Positions 17,943 through 27,376 of a stretch of 64,000 nucleotides of DNA are shown piece by piece. Source of the DNA: Lachnospiraceae bacterium. Lineage in GTDB: Bacteria; Bacillota; Clostridia; Lachnospirales; Lachnospiraceae. The DNA lies in the NCBI GenBank assembly GCA_017623215.1, contig JAGAPO010000041.1:33305-97304 (forward strand), given 5' to 3'. A program made the translations under genes and the position numbers. Positions within the stretch are counted from its first letter, which is position 1, and each line of letters opens with the position of its first letter. Under the pieces are notes generated by a model. The model was given only the letters and a program-made list of their open reading frames with translations, was not told the origin of the DNA and ran no database searches.

Positions 17943-19142
17943 CTAACGTTCGATCTCCACATCTGCTGCTGTCAGAACATCAAATGTGAAGATGTGCTTA
18001 CCATCCAGCGAGACGCTGAAGGTATTCATGAGCTCGAGCCGTTCTTCGAGATTCGCATAGACACACACGGAATAGCAGGGGATTCCTTTGATCGTAACCG
18101 TGCCGTCCTGAACGATGAGCGTGTATTCGCTGATGTCGGCGGGAAGGCCGGTCTGCTCTTTGGAGAGGGAGGCAAGGATATCAAAAGCCTGCTCCCTGGT
18201 AATCGAAGCCTCCGATTCTTTGGAACTTACAGAGCCTTTGGAATCATCCGCAGACTCAGACAAAAGATAGGTTCCGCTCACATAGATGTCGTACGGATTC
18301 TCCCCGCTCTCCGCAATGACAAGTGAGCTCTCATTCATCAAAAAATCCAGCTGGAATCCGTCTTCGGTATATATCGCGGTGTTGCCGCGGATTCTTGCGA
18401 CGCCAAGAAGCTCAAGCGTGCTCTCGTCGGACTCGGCTGTCAGAGTGAATTCGAACGAATTGGAATCTGCCTGCCCGAGGCGGATGGAGGCGAAGCTGTC
18501 CGGTTCCTCCGAAAGGCGCACAAAGTCTCCGTTCCAGTCGCAGATCGCGTCAGTGGAAGCATTATAAAGCGGGAAGGAAGAATAATTCTGAACATCGCCT
18601 GTGTCTGTATAACAGTAGATTCTGCCGCTTTCCTTATCCACAATCAAAGAAGGAGTAAGCGGGCTGTCATTGCTCGATACGGTGAACTGATAATAGTCGC
18701 GGTTCCCGGTCTCAATCTGTTCGCTGGTCAGAGTTACCGTGTAGATATCCGTATTGATTCGTTCGCAGATAAGCGATCTGGCTTCGTCCGCGGTTAATAA
18801 CGTGAGATTATCCCCGCTTCCTGTCGGATCAGAATCATCGGCAGAACCGTTCGGATTCTCCGAACCTGCAGAGGAAGGTTCGGTGGGGGGAGCCTCTTCG
18901 ATCCCTGCTTCCGAGCCGACTTGGTTCTCAACGGTACTGTTCTCCTCGGAAGGAGCCTTCTCAGAAGGGCTCTCACCCGGTACGGTCTGTCCTGCTGTGC
19001 CGGAAGAGGCGGATTCGGATGTTCCGGCCTGTCCCGGATCATCCGCGTGCGTATCCCCGCCGCATCCGGGGAGGGAAAGCGCAAGAACGAGCAGAGCCGC
19101 AGTTATGATATGTACAAATGAAATTCTAAGCTTCTTTTTCAT
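17943..19142 (-). CDS. Lipoprotein of unknown function
   Basis: The 399-residue product has a lipoprotein signal (KKKLRISFVHIITAALLVLA, lipobox LPGC with Cys27). A Ser/Thr/Glu/Pro-rich linker extends to about residue 110. Two or three alpha/beta segments follow, each mixing a helix such as TADEARSLICERI or TREQAFDILASL with beta strands, which suggests repeated PepSY-like or other small sensor folds. No catalytic motif is visible. It would sit on the outer face of the membrane. GGAGGT (minus strand, complement of 19150-19155) precedes the ATG by about 7 nt. It is a single gene, convergent with the fusion gene and divergent from the HAD gene. I do not recognise a family. Confidence 0.8.
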   Translation of the reverse strand: MKKKLRISFVHIITAALLVLALSLPGCGGDTHADDPGQAGTSESASSGTAGQTVPGESPSEKAPSEENSTVENQVGSEAGIEEAPPTEPSSAGSENPNGSADDSDPTGSGDNLTLLTADEARSLICERINTDIYTVTLTSEQIETGNRDYYQFTVSSNDSPLTPSLIVDKESGRIYCYTDTGDVQNYSSFPLYNASTDAICDWNGDFVRLSEEPDSFASIRLGQADSNSFEFTLTAESDESTLELLGVARIRGNTAIYTEDGFQLDFLMNESSLVIAESGENPYDIYVSGTYLLSESADDSKGSVSSKESEASITREQAFDILASLSKEQTGLPADISEYTLIVQDGTVTIKGIPCYSVCVYANLEERLELMNTFSVSLDGKHIFTFDVLTAADVEIER

Positions 19143-19271
19143 GATACCGACCTCCAGTCATGTGTTGAAATAGAATATCTGATACTATTAATATATGAGG
19201 CAAGTGGGTCAAATTAGAGTCAGAAATATAAAAAATCTTTTAAAAGTTCTTTCAATTCCATAACAACCGGA

Positions 19272-19300
19272 TGGACAGTAAGAATATTCCATGTTATAAT
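19272..19300 (+). promoter_or_regulatory. Sigma-70-type promoter for the HAD gene
   Basis: TGGACA at 19272-19277 and TATAAT at 19295-19300 are separated by 17 nt. The 305-nt gap between the divergent lipoprotein and HAD genes otherwise holds only a leader of about 140 nt, in which I see no clear structure. The frame open upstream of the HAD start lies in this leader. Confidence 0.65.
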
Positions 19301-19447
19301 CAGCTTTGCCGGCAATTCGTTTTCCACCATGCGATTGCTGCGAGGAAGGAAGAACTGAAAATCGACGAGATGAGGAAGGATTCAAGACAGAAAGAATCCG
19401 GATTGTATCAGATAAGTGATTTGATGAAATATCAGGAGGAAGAAGTT

Positions 19448-20155
19448 ATGGACATAAAAGCTGTTTTATTTGACCTGGACGGAACGCTGCTTCCGATGGA
19501 TCAGGATGCATTTACGAAAGGATATTTTAAGGAACTGGCGGGAGTGCTTTCGCCGCTTGGAATCGAGCCGGAGGCCTTAATCTCCGCTGTGTGGGCGGGA
19601 ACAAAGGCGATGGTAAAGAATGACGGAGCCGTAAGCAACAAAGAAGTGTTCTGGAAGGAGTTTGAGAAGCTGACAGGACAAAAGCCGGAACGGTTCTGCG
19701 AGGTGTCCGATCAATTCTATTCGAATGAATTCAACCGGGCCCAAAGATATACAGGGGAGAATCCGCTTGCAAAAGAAGCCGTTCGCCTTGCAGGCCTCAA
19801 CGGAAGAAAAGTGGTGCTTGCTACGAATCCGCTGTTCCCGTATGTCGGACAGGCGACCAGACTTGGCTGGATTGGGCTGAAGCCCGAGGATTTCTGCCTG
19901 GTGACCTCCTATGAGAGCGATTCTTACTGCAAACCGAATCCGCGGTATTATGAGTCGATCTGTGAGCGAATCGGCGTGAAGCCGGAGAGCTGCCTGATGA
20001 TTGGCAATGATGAGCGGGAAGATATGCACGCGGCCGGGAGTATCGGAATGAACTGTATTCTGGCAGCAGACTGTATGATCCCTTGCGCGGAGCAGCCGTG
20101 GAACGGAGAAAAGCTGACATTTGCGGAGCTGGTGAAAAAGCTGGGAACGATATAG
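19448..20155 (+). CDS. HAD-superfamily hydrolase
   Basis: This 235-residue cytoplasmic protein is a haloacid-dehalogenase-fold phosphatase. Motif I is VLFDLDGTL with Asp9 and Asp11. Motif II is the threonine in LATNP. The conserved lysine sits in KPNPRYY. Motif IV is IGNDEREDM. The helical insertion after motif I suggests subfamily I, phosphoglycolate-phosphatase-like enzymes. The substrate is unknown. ATG 19448 is chosen because AGGAGGA at 19434-19440 precedes it; the same frame is open 59 codons further upstream without a ribosome site or family match. Its own promoter lies about 150 nt upstream. Confidence 0.88.
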   Translation: MDIKAVLFDLDGTLLPMDQDAFTKGYFKELAGVLSPLGIEPEALISAVWAGTKAMVKNDGAVSNKEVFWKEFEKLTGQKPERFCEVSDQFYSNEFNRAQRYTGENPLAKEAVRLAGLNGRKVVLATNPLFPYVGQATRLGWIGLKPEDFCLVTSYESDSYCKPNPRYYESICERIGVKPESCLMIGNDEREDMHAAGSIGMNCILAADCMIPCAEQPWNGEKLTFAELVKKLGTI

Positions 20156-20284
20156 GTTCACCGCATCAGGGTATCGTCTGTCGCTTCCGGAGAATGCTGT
20201 GCGGCATGCACAGGAAGACGACCGGAGTGAGAGACCGGATAAAAAGAACAGGTTGCCCGGCGGCTGCCGGGCAGGGAGGTTGGA

Positions 20285-21751
20285 ATGTACGAGGAAAGAG
20301 TCAGAAAGCTTACAGCGAATCTGGAGGATTATGCTTATTATAAGGCTGTATTTTCCGAGGACGAGCAGGAGGCACAGTATCATTACACCGAGTACCAGCG
20401 GGCAAAGGAGCGTGGAATTGCGCAGAACACGGTGCTTCGGGATGGGGAAGAGAAGGGAATCTATTATCGGGTGTTCGCATTCCCGACAGAGGGAGGGCGT
20501 GCTGACGAGACTTCGCTTTCCCAAGAGACTGTGAAGGCGCTTGCGGACGCGATCGACAAGGTATCCTTTGATGAGCTTGTAAGGGAGACTGTGGAGCCGA
20601 AGGGGTTCTCGACGCTCTTTGATGAGGGCGGAGATGGGAGCCTGGAGAGCGTGTGTCACAGGTTCCCCGGTATTGGGATCGGCGTGATTGCTTCCGAGAA
20701 GAAGGAAGAGATCGAGTGCCCGGTAACGGTGTATGTGAAGGACGAGTTGGGAGTGATGTTCTGGGCAGTTGCGGACAAGTATATTGACGTGGAATATGAA
20801 CGGGGGAGCGCAGGCTATGAGGAATCGGAGAATGCTCTGTTCGAATTATTCGGAACGATGATGGAGAGCGCGATTCAGAACCAGTGTGCGGACGATCCGG
20901 AGAAGCAGCGGGAGTTAAGGGCTGCGATGGATTCTCTGATGAAGCAGTTCGGAGCGGATTCGGAGGAGTTCGGTTCGGAAGCAGCGATGGAGGATGAGGA
21001 CGGAATTCCCGGTTCGGAGGATGACTGGGCGGCATTGTCCTTTGAGGAATATAAGGAGATATTGAACGAGGTCATGGAGCTGCCGGAAGAGGAGCCGGAA
21101 GCGGTTTCGGAGGAGGCTCCATATTGGAAGCGTTTTGCAGTGCTGCTTTCCGCGCTCAGTGCAAAGACCTGGAAGTTCCCGGTGGATACGCTGGAGCTTG
21201 GAAAGGCGACGCCTGTGAAAGAGAAGCGCGTCAGAGAGATACTGGATGACGCCTGGGGCGTAAAGACCAGGGAGGATCTGATTAGCACGCTCGACTGGCT
21301 GTTCAAGGAGGGACAGACGGAGGATTACCGCATGTATTATGAGGCGGAATCGGTGGAGGATGTTCTGCTTGAGGATATGGAGCCGGAGGAGGAGCGCGCT
21401 GCCCGCGCGGAATACCGGGTGGTAAGTAAGATGCGGGATGTCACGAACATGAATACCATGCTTGCCTGGGATCTCGGAAGAGGCGTCATGCTTGCAAGAC
21501 TTGGATATTTTGCAGGAATGCTGACCAGGCGGGAGACGGAGCAGATGCTTTCCGATATCGCGGTGGGCCTTACGGGAATCTTTTCCTCCTGGAGAGAATA
21601 CGCTGCGGCGTATCTGTTCGGGGCAATGTACTGGAGCTATCCGGACTCCTCGAAGGCGGATACCTCGGAGCTGTTCATCGATCTGTATCATATGGTGAAG
21701 GAGCTGCTGGCAGAGAACGGGGAGTGGAGAAGGAATCCCTGGATAGAGTGA
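20285..21751 (+). CDS. DUF1266 protein with a large N-terminal extension
   Basis: The protein has 488 residues, no signal peptide and no membrane segment. Residues from about 324 to the end match the DUF1266 pattern: WGVKTREDLISTLDWLF, AWDLGRGVMLARLGY, FSSWREYAAAYLFG. The first 200 residues form a separate alpha/beta region I cannot name. Residues 205-280 are an acidic, Glu-rich linker. The function of DUF1266 is unknown. GGGAGGT at 20274-20280 precedes the ATG. A perfect 8-bp hairpin (20254-20261 with 20266-20273) ends right at that ribosome site, which could modulate translation. Codon use is GC-rich, like the genes that follow. Confidence 0.8.
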   Translation: MYEERVRKLTANLEDYAYYKAVFSEDEQEAQYHYTEYQRAKERGIAQNTVLRDGEEKGIYYRVFAFPTEGGRADETSLSQETVKALADAIDKVSFDELVRETVEPKGFSTLFDEGGDGSLESVCHRFPGIGIGVIASEKKEEIECPVTVYVKDELGVMFWAVADKYIDVEYERGSAGYEESENALFELFGTMMESAIQNQCADDPEKQRELRAAMDSLMKQFGADSEEFGSEAAMEDEDGIPGSEDDWAALSFEEYKEILNEVMELPEEEPEAVSEEAPYWKRFAVLLSALSAKTWKFPVDTLELGKATPVKEKRVREILDDAWGVKTREDLISTLDWLFKEGQTEDYRMYYEAESVEDVLLEDMEPEEERAARAEYRVVSKMRDVTNMNTMLAWDLGRGVMLARLGYFAGMLTRRETEQMLSDIAVGLTGIFSSWREYAAAYLFGAMYWSYPDSSKADTSELFIDLYHMVKELLAENGEWRRNPWIE

Positions 21752-21817
21752 GAGAGCGCATTCGCGGGGAGAGAGTCAAAGCGGCGATTTTTGCACACAT
21801 AAGTCACAAGATTGCGG

Positions 21818-21846
21818 TTGACAGCCCCCGAAATATGAGGTATAAA
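21818..21846 (+). promoter_or_regulatory. Sigma-70-type promoter for the GH94 gene
   Basis: TTGACA (21818-21823) and TATAAA (21841-21846) are 17 nt apart. They lie about 40 nt upstream of the GH94 start, which has its own AAAGGAG site at 21871-21877. The good match suggests constitutive or repressor-controlled expression, unlike the transporter promoter further on. Confidence 0.75.
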
Positions 21847-21885
21847 GAAATATAATATACTTTCAAAAACGAAAGGAGAAGCAGA

Positions 21886-24165
21886 ATGTATCAATTTCAT
21901 AACGAAGTACGAGAAATCAGCTTTGACAATTACAAGACACCGACCCCGTGGATGAATTATCTGTCCAACGGAACATTCCACACGATGATGAGCCAGGCGG
22001 GCGGCGGTGTTGCGTTTTACAAATCCCCCCAGATCTGGAGAATCAACCATTACAGATTCTTCCATCTGCCTACTGACAGAAGCGGTTTTTATACATATAT
22101 CAAAGACGGAGAGGATATCTGGTGCCCGACGAACGAGCCCTGCAGGAATAAGCCGGAGCAGTGGAAGTCCACGCACGGTATGGGCTATACCCGTTTTGAG
22201 GCGGAGAAGAAGGGCGTGGCAGTAACCGCGAATTATTTTGTCGGAAAGCTTGAGAACGCGTTAATCTGGAATCTGAAGCTGACTTCGAAGGAAGATAAGA
22301 CCGTAACCATCTTCCCTTATGTGGAGCTTGGCATGATGGAGTTCATGAGAGAGCTGCAGTGGCAGTGCTACAACAAGCATCAGCTTTCGGCATATGCGCT
22401 TGGTGACGATATTCTTGTCTATAAGTACGGCGTAGAGACGCAGCCGAAGCCGGATGAGACTCCGCTGGTATATTTTGCATGTAACGCGCCGGTCGCATCG
22501 TATGACTGCGATCGCGATGAGTTCGTCGGCTCCTACCGCAGCGAGGAGAATCCGGTCAGAGTAGAAGAGGGCGCATGCTCCGGATCGACTCTGTACGGCG
22601 GAGATCCCTGCTTTGCTCTGCAGTTGAATGTGGAGTTAAAGGCAGGAGAGGAGAAGGAGATCAACATCTTCCTCGGAACCGCGATGACGGAAGAGGAGAT
22701 TCTGAAGTGTGTGGCTCACTGCAGAGAGAATGACTTTGTTGAGAAGTCCTTCGCAATCGTAAAGGAAGAGTGGGATACCTTCTTAAGCAAGTTCCAGTGT
22801 GAGATCCCGGATAAGGATGCCGAGACGATGATCAACATCTGGAATCCCTACCAGGCGGAGAAGAACTTCAAGTTCTCGAGAAATATCAGCTATTACGCAA
22901 CCGGTACCTTCCGCGGCGTCGGCGTAAGAGATACCGCGCAGGATATTCTGTCGATGGTGCCGTTTGATCTGAGAAGAGCGAAGGATAAGTTAAACCTGTT
23001 ATTTACCCAGCAGTATCAGGATGGTCACTGCAACCATTACTGCTTCCCGACAGAAGGCTGGGAGCCGGTTACCAGAATCCATTCGGACAACCACCTGTGG
23101 CTGGTTATGACCTGCTATCACATCGTGATGGAGGAAGGTAAGTTAGATTATCTGGACGAGGTTGTAGAGTTCTACGACGGCGGTCAGGCAACCGTATGGG
23201 AGCACATCAAGAAGTCGATCGATTTCTGCCTTGCGAACCTTGGCGAACACGGCTTCCCGCTGATGCTTTCCAGTGACTGGAACGACATGCTTTACAAGGT
23301 ATGCCGCAAGGGCAAGGGTGAGAGCATCTGGACCTCCATGCAGTTCGGTACCGTACTTCCCATGATCGCAGAGCTTGCAAAGCTTAAGGGAGAGGACGGC
23401 CAGAAGTACCTTGATATCTATGAGACCCAGAAGAAGCTCGTGAATGAAGTTGCATGGGACGGCGACTGGTTCCGTCGCTGCATCACGGATGAGGGACGCT
23501 TTATCGGCTCGAAGGAAGAGCCTCAGGCAAAGATTTGGCTGAATGCACAGAGCTGGTCCGTTATCAGTAAGATGGGCGATCCGGAGAAGCAGGAGAGAGC
23601 CATGGACTGCGTAAAGGAATACCTTGATACCGACCTCGGAATCAAGAAGATTCATCCGTCGATGAAGGATTACCCGTCCAAGGAGGATCCGCTGACTTAC
23701 TATAACAAGGGCTGCGGCGAGAACGGAAGCGTATTCTGTCACGCGAACACCTGGGCGATTATCGCAGAGTGTATGTTAAAGCATCCGGAGCGCGCTTACA
23801 AGTATTATCATCAGCTGCTTCCGATGGTAGCGCAGGCAAAGGCAGGCGAGTGGAGATATAAGGCGGAGCCTTATGTATATGCATCCAACATTTTCGGACC
23901 GGAGAGCGATAAGTTCGGTCTTGCGAACGTATCGTGGCTGACCGGAACCGCTGCCTGGATGTACATCGCGGTTACCCAGTATATGTTCGGTATCCGTGCT
24001 CATTATGACGGACTTGAGATCGATCCGTGCCTTGCGCCTGAGATGCTTCCTGCCAAGGTTACAAGAGAATTCAGAGGCTGCAGGTACGAGATTACGATTA
24101 CAAAGAATGAGAAGGTCTTTATTCCTTATGAAGAAGGAAGAACAGAGCTGAAGGTTGAGATCTGA
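21886..24165 (+). CDS. GH94 family glycoside phosphorylase
   Basis: The 759-residue cytoplasmic enzyme belongs to family GH94, which splits beta-linked glucosides (cellobiose, cellodextrins and others) with phosphate and yields a sugar 1-phosphate. The N-terminal beta-sandwich has GGGVAFYKSPQIWRINHYRF. The (alpha/alpha)6 barrel carries GVRDTAQD, where Asp353 fits the family's general acid. SSDWNDMLY and WLTGTAAWMY are further family signatures. Length is near that of cellobiose and cellodextrin phosphorylases, but linkage specificity cannot be read here. It lies upstream of the two-component regulators of the importer locus and has its own promoter, so it probably processes the imported backbone. 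It ends before a hairpin at 24269. Confidence 0.9.
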   Translation: MYQFHNEVREISFDNYKTPTPWMNYLSNGTFHTMMSQAGGGVAFYKSPQIWRINHYRFFHLPTDRSGFYTYIKDGEDIWCPTNEPCRNKPEQWKSTHGMGYTRFEAEKKGVAVTANYFVGKLENALIWNLKLTSKEDKTVTIFPYVELGMMEFMRELQWQCYNKHQLSAYALGDDILVYKYGVETQPKPDETPLVYFACNAPVASYDCDRDEFVGSYRSEENPVRVEEGACSGSTLYGGDPCFALQLNVELKAGEEKEINIFLGTAMTEEEILKCVAHCRENDFVEKSFAIVKEEWDTFLSKFQCEIPDKDAETMINIWNPYQAEKNFKFSRNISYYATGTFRGVGVRDTAQDILSMVPFDLRRAKDKLNLLFTQQYQDGHCNHYCFPTEGWEPVTRIHSDNHLWLVMTCYHIVMEEGKLDYLDEVVEFYDGGQATVWEHIKKSIDFCLANLGEHGFPLMLSSDWNDMLYKVCRKGKGESIWTSMQFGTVLPMIAELAKLKGEDGQKYLDIYETQKKLVNEVAWDGDWFRRCITDEGRFIGSKEEPQAKIWLNAQSWSVISKMGDPEKQERAMDCVKEYLDTDLGIKKIHPSMKDYPSKEDPLTYYNKGCGENGSVFCHANTWAIIAECMLKHPERAYKYYHQLLPMVAQAKAGEWRYKAEPYVYASNIFGPESDKFGLANVSWLTGTAAWMYIAVTQYMFGIRAHYDGLEIDPCLAPEMLPAKVTREFRGCRYEITITKNEKVFIPYEEGRTELKVEI

Positions 24166-24268
24166 GACATCTGACAAGCGCAGAAGTGAGAACCCAAAGA
24201 AGTCAGAAGACGGACGTTGAGAGCCTGTCAGGGAGACAGGAGGGCTAACGTTTAGAATAAGCAAAAGA

Positions 24269-24318
24269 ACAGGGTATTGTGGAATCCGGAATGGAGTACG
24301 GATTCTGCGATACCCTGT
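24269..24318 (+). terminator. Hairpin after the GH94 gene
   Basis: ACAGGGTAT (24269-24277) pairs with ATACCCTGT (24310-24318). Inner arms GAATCCG (24282-24288) and CGGATTC (24299-24305) extend the stem. The T tract is missing (AATAATTC), so this may be a weak terminator or a processing site. It insulates GH94 from the regulator promoter at 24389. Confidence 0.55.
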
Positions 24319-24348
24319 AATAATTCAGAAAGTAACAATTTTGAGCGA

Positions 24349-24394
24349 ATGTCATATATTTTCCCTTTTTTTGTCTGTTGGAATCCGGTATAAT
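24349..24394 (+). promoter_or_regulatory. Regulator-gene promoter with shared upstream element
   Basis: A perfect TATAAT (24389-24394) has only a T run at the -35 position (24366-24371). Immediately upstream lies ATGTCATATATTTTCCC followed by Ts (from 24349). The same element, with three mismatches and identical 40-nt spacing to the -10 box, occurs in the importer promoter at 27537-27582. Weak -35 boxes next to a shared motif are typical of activator-dependent promoters. The YesN-like protein encoded here is the obvious candidate, and the gene would then regulate itself. Confidence 0.7.
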
Positions 24395-24440
24395 TTGTAT
24401 TAATATGGGGATAGTGCAAGACGTTGGAGGTTGCGGAGAG

Positions 24441-25529
24441 ATGGAATATTATAAACTTATTATTGCAGACGATGAAAGGATGATTCGAAAGGGTCTGGTG
24501 AATAACATCAAATGGAATGATATGGGATTCGAGGTTGTGGGCGACTTCATAGACGGGGAGGATGTAATCGCGTGGCTGAAGGAGCAGAACGCGGATGTTG
24601 TATTCACAGACGTTTCGATGTGTCAGGTGTCGGGCCTTGCGGTGGCGAGATGGGTTCGGGAGAATAAGCCGTGGATTCGGGTTGTTATTATCAGCGGTTA
24701 TAAGGAATTCGAATATGTAAAAGAAGCCATACAGGTTGGCGCGGTGGATTATATCCTAAAGCCGGTGAAGCCGCAGGAGATCGAGAAGGTATTTCGGAAG
24801 CTGAAAGAAGAGCTCGACCAGGAGAAGCGAAAGAAGGACAAGAATGTGAACGCGCTGTTCTCTTACCGGGACGATGTGGAATGCGCGAAGGTACTGGAGA
24901 TTGAGGACGGGCTGATTGAGACTGTGGTGAGCGGGAATTCGGAAAAATCGGAAAACGTATATCAATCGTGGAATACAGCCATTCATAAAGTGCTCTGGGA
25001 ATATGTACCGCTTCTGATTCTGCATGCGATCGACGAATTATATGATCGGATCGACAGATCGGGAATTCATCTGAGTGAAGATCTGGAGAAGGATGCAAGT
25101 TATCGGAAAATCAGCAGTGTCTGGGGAGAAGAGCTGATTGAGAAGGCGGGAGAGATTATCTGCGATATCGCAGCGGACATAGAAAGCAGGAAGAGTACCT
25201 TGGCTGAGAATGTAATTGTGAAGGCGAGGGAATACATTGATAAGCATCTGGCGGAGAATTTCGGGGTGGAGGATCTTGCGGCATATGTATTTTTGAACCG
25301 CAGTTACTTTTCAAGGGAATTTAAGAATGAAACCGGAGTAAGCGTAACGGATTATATCATACAGAGAAGAATGGAGAAAGCGGCGGAGCTGATTCGACTC
25401 GGGGAGCTGCCAACAGAGAAGGTCGCTGAGATGGTGGGATATACGGATGTAAAATATTTTCAGCGATCCTTTAAGAAATATACCGGATGCACGATAAGAG
25501 AATATCGGAATCTGCTGCGGAAAGAATGA
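24441..25529 (+). CDS. YesN-like response regulator (receiver plus AraC-type HTH)
   Basis: The product is 362 residues long. Residues 1-125 are a receiver domain with acidic pocket Asp10/Asp11, phosphorylation site Asp57 in VVFTDVSM and the lysine in ILKPVKP. The middle is a variable linker. About residues 260-362 are an AraC/XylS DNA-binding domain (ENFGVEDLAAYVFLNRSYFS, GYTDVKYFQRSFKKYTG). Such regulators, with a YesM-type kinase, control sugar importer genes in Firmicutes. ATG 24441 is preferred over an upstream start at 24378, which would lie before the likely transcription start. The stop overlaps the kinase start (ATGA). Confidence 0.9.
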   Translation: MEYYKLIIADDERMIRKGLVNNIKWNDMGFEVVGDFIDGEDVIAWLKEQNADVVFTDVSMCQVSGLAVARWVRENKPWIRVVIISGYKEFEYVKEAIQVGAVDYILKPVKPQEIEKVFRKLKEELDQEKRKKDKNVNALFSYRDDVECAKVLEIEDGLIETVVSGNSEKSENVYQSWNTAIHKVLWEYVPLLILHAIDELYDRIDRSGIHLSEDLEKDASYRKISSVWGEELIEKAGEIICDIAADIESRKSTLAENVIVKAREYIDKHLAENFGVEDLAAYVFLNRSYFSREFKNETGVSVTDYIIQRRMEKAAELIRLGELPTEKVAEMVGYTDVKYFQRSFKKYTGCTIREYRNLLRKE

Positions 25530-27370
25530 GTGATATGAAAGAGAAAAAGTCACATAGAAGTATATTTCAGAATTTGATTCAATATCGGCATAACAGTATT
25601 CTGATACGAAATTTTGGACTTGTATTTTTTATGATGCTGCTGCCCCTTCTGCTGCTTATATTAATTGTCAGAACGAATATGGACGAGATTGTGCAGCAGG
25701 AGATCAGCGAGGCGAATAATAACTCGCTGACGATTACGGCGAAGACGATGGATTCTATTTTGGATCAGATCTTTTCCTTTGCTTATTTTATGGAAAAAAG
25801 CGATTCTTATAAATGGCTGTATATGTCAGAGGAGTCAGAGCTGATAGAGCGATATGATGATATTTATGAAGACCGAATCCGTTCATATTCCCTGATTGAG
25901 ATGTATATTGATTCCATATATATTTATTTGGAAAAGAAAGAGCTTGTACTGAATAAGGATCAGGGAGGGGGAAAGGTATTCTCTTCCGAAGAGATAGAGG
26001 ATTCCTCCTGGCTGAAATATTATAAAGAATATATGCAGGAAGGGGAGACAGGGAACTACATTTTTTGTTACAGAAACAAAAACGGCTATTATCCAAGGCT
26101 GCTGACCATGATGTGTCTGGATCGTATTGAGAAGAATACCGTGCAGGGAGCCGTTGTTGTTAATATTGATCTGAGAAAGCTCAATCAACATCTGGGATTA
26201 AGCAAGAACAGCGAGCTGAAATTCTATACGATAGACGAAGAAGGGTATCTGTATTATACGAATGAGGAAGAATTGCTGAGTGAGGACGCGAAGGTTCCGG
26301 ACAATATGGATTTTCTGTGGAAGGAGGATCTGACGGAGTCGCAGATCAGAGAGATGAATGGAGCCAGCTACGTCATTTCCATGCAGAAGAGTACAAACTG
26401 GGGATTCCGGTATGTGCTGTGCAGCCCAATGTCCTTCTATGAAGAACGAATGGAACGGGTTGATATGATTATTCAGACGATAGTCATCCTGACGATTGTA
26501 ATGGGAATCCTGGTTGCCTATATTGTAACGCTGCATTCGTTTGCACCGATCCAGCGGATTATGAACGAAATCAGTATCCAGAATACCGTCGAGGAGGTAT
26601 TTCTGGAAGAACAGTTTATCAACAAGGACGAAGACGAGGATGTTAAGAATGAGCTGCAGTATATTACCCGGACGGTGCGGGAGACCGGAAGGAAGAATAA
26701 GCGTCTTAAGATGGAATCAGAAGTATGGATGAAAAAGCTGAATAATGCGCAGATGCTTGCTCTGCAGAGCCAGATCAATCCACATTATCTGTATAATACG
26801 CTGGATGCCATTAACTGGGACGCGATTGAACAGCTGGGAAGCGACAACAGTGTGTCGGAGATGATAACGGATCTGGCGCAGTTCCTGAGAATCGGTCTGC
26901 AGCGTTCCAGCTATCTGATTCAGATTTCGGAGGAGCTGGAGCATGCGAAGCTCTACGTCAGGATTCTGAAAGCGCGTTATGAGGATTCGATTCGGGTGGA
27001 GTGGGACGTAGATGACGCGATTCTTTCTTACAAGGTGATCCGTCTGAGCGTTCAGCCTCTGATTGAGAATGCGCTCGAGCATGGCCTGCGTCCGAAGCGA
27101 TACGAGGGTACGATTTGGATACGGGGCGGCGTCATGGATGATATTGTATATCTTTCCGTGGAGGATGACGGAGTTGGAATGGAGGAAGAGGATTGCATTG
27201 CCTTTAACTGCGAACTGATGACGAACTATGAGGCGGACAGCGATCATGTTGGAGTGCGAAATGTAAATCAGAGAATGAAGATTCTGTTCGGAGATGATTA
27301 CGGAGTGAATCTGACCAGGAGAAGAGGGGGAGGAATGATTGTAAGGTTGATCTTTCCAAAATGTGAATAG
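25526..27370 (+). CDS. YesM-like sensor histidine kinase
   Basis: This 614-residue membrane kinase has a first membrane helix near residues 32-50 (GLVFFMMLLPLLLLILIV), an extracellular sensor of roughly 250 residues and a second helix near 310-335. A cytoplasmic His_kinase domain carries QSQINPHYLYNTLD with phospho-acceptor His420. The ATPase domain has PLIENALEHGLRP and EDDGVGM. ATG 25526 overlaps the regulator's stop by 4 nt, so the pair is translationally coupled, regulator first. The frame is open 13 codons upstream inside the regulator gene, but overlap coupling favours 25526. The signal is presumably the glycan or its binding protein. Confidence 0.9.
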   Translation: MSDMKEKKSHRSIFQNLIQYRHNSILIRNFGLVFFMMLLPLLLLILIVRTNMDEIVQQEISEANNNSLTITAKTMDSILDQIFSFAYFMEKSDSYKWLYMSEESELIERYDDIYEDRIRSYSLIEMYIDSIYIYLEKKELVLNKDQGGGKVFSSEEIEDSSWLKYYKEYMQEGETGNYIFCYRNKNGYYPRLLTMMCLDRIEKNTVQGAVVVNIDLRKLNQHLGLSKNSELKFYTIDEEGYLYYTNEEELLSEDAKVPDNMDFLWKEDLTESQIREMNGASYVISMQKSTNWGFRYVLCSPMSFYEERMERVDMIIQTIVILTIVMGILVAYIVTLHSFAPIQRIMNEISIQNTVEEVFLEEQFINKDEDEDVKNELQYITRTVRETGRKNKRLKMESEVWMKKLNNAQMLALQSQINPHYLYNTLDAINWDAIEQLGSDNSVSEMITDLAQFLRIGLQRSSYLIQISEELEHAKLYVRILKARYEDSIRVEWDVDDAILSYKVIRLSVQPLIENALEHGLRPKRYEGTIWIRGGVMDDIVYLSVEDDGVGMEEEDCIAFNCELMTNYEADSDHVGVRNVNQRMKILFGDDYGVNLTRRRGGGMIVRLIFPKCE

Positions 27371-27376
27371 ACGGAT

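Noticed and set aside
18754..19173. Plus-strand frame rich in Ser, Ala, Pro and Glu
   Set aside because: It mirrors the low-complexity linker of the lipoprotein on the minus strand and has no ribosome site.
17818..19447. Mobile element at the composition boundary
   Set aside because: No transposase, integrase, tRNA gene or flanking direct repeat could be found there.
19577..20659. Minus-strand open frame of 360 codons
   Set aside because: It lies opposite the HAD gene and the start of the DUF1266 gene, both with clear families or ribosome sites. Its protein has no recognisable motif.
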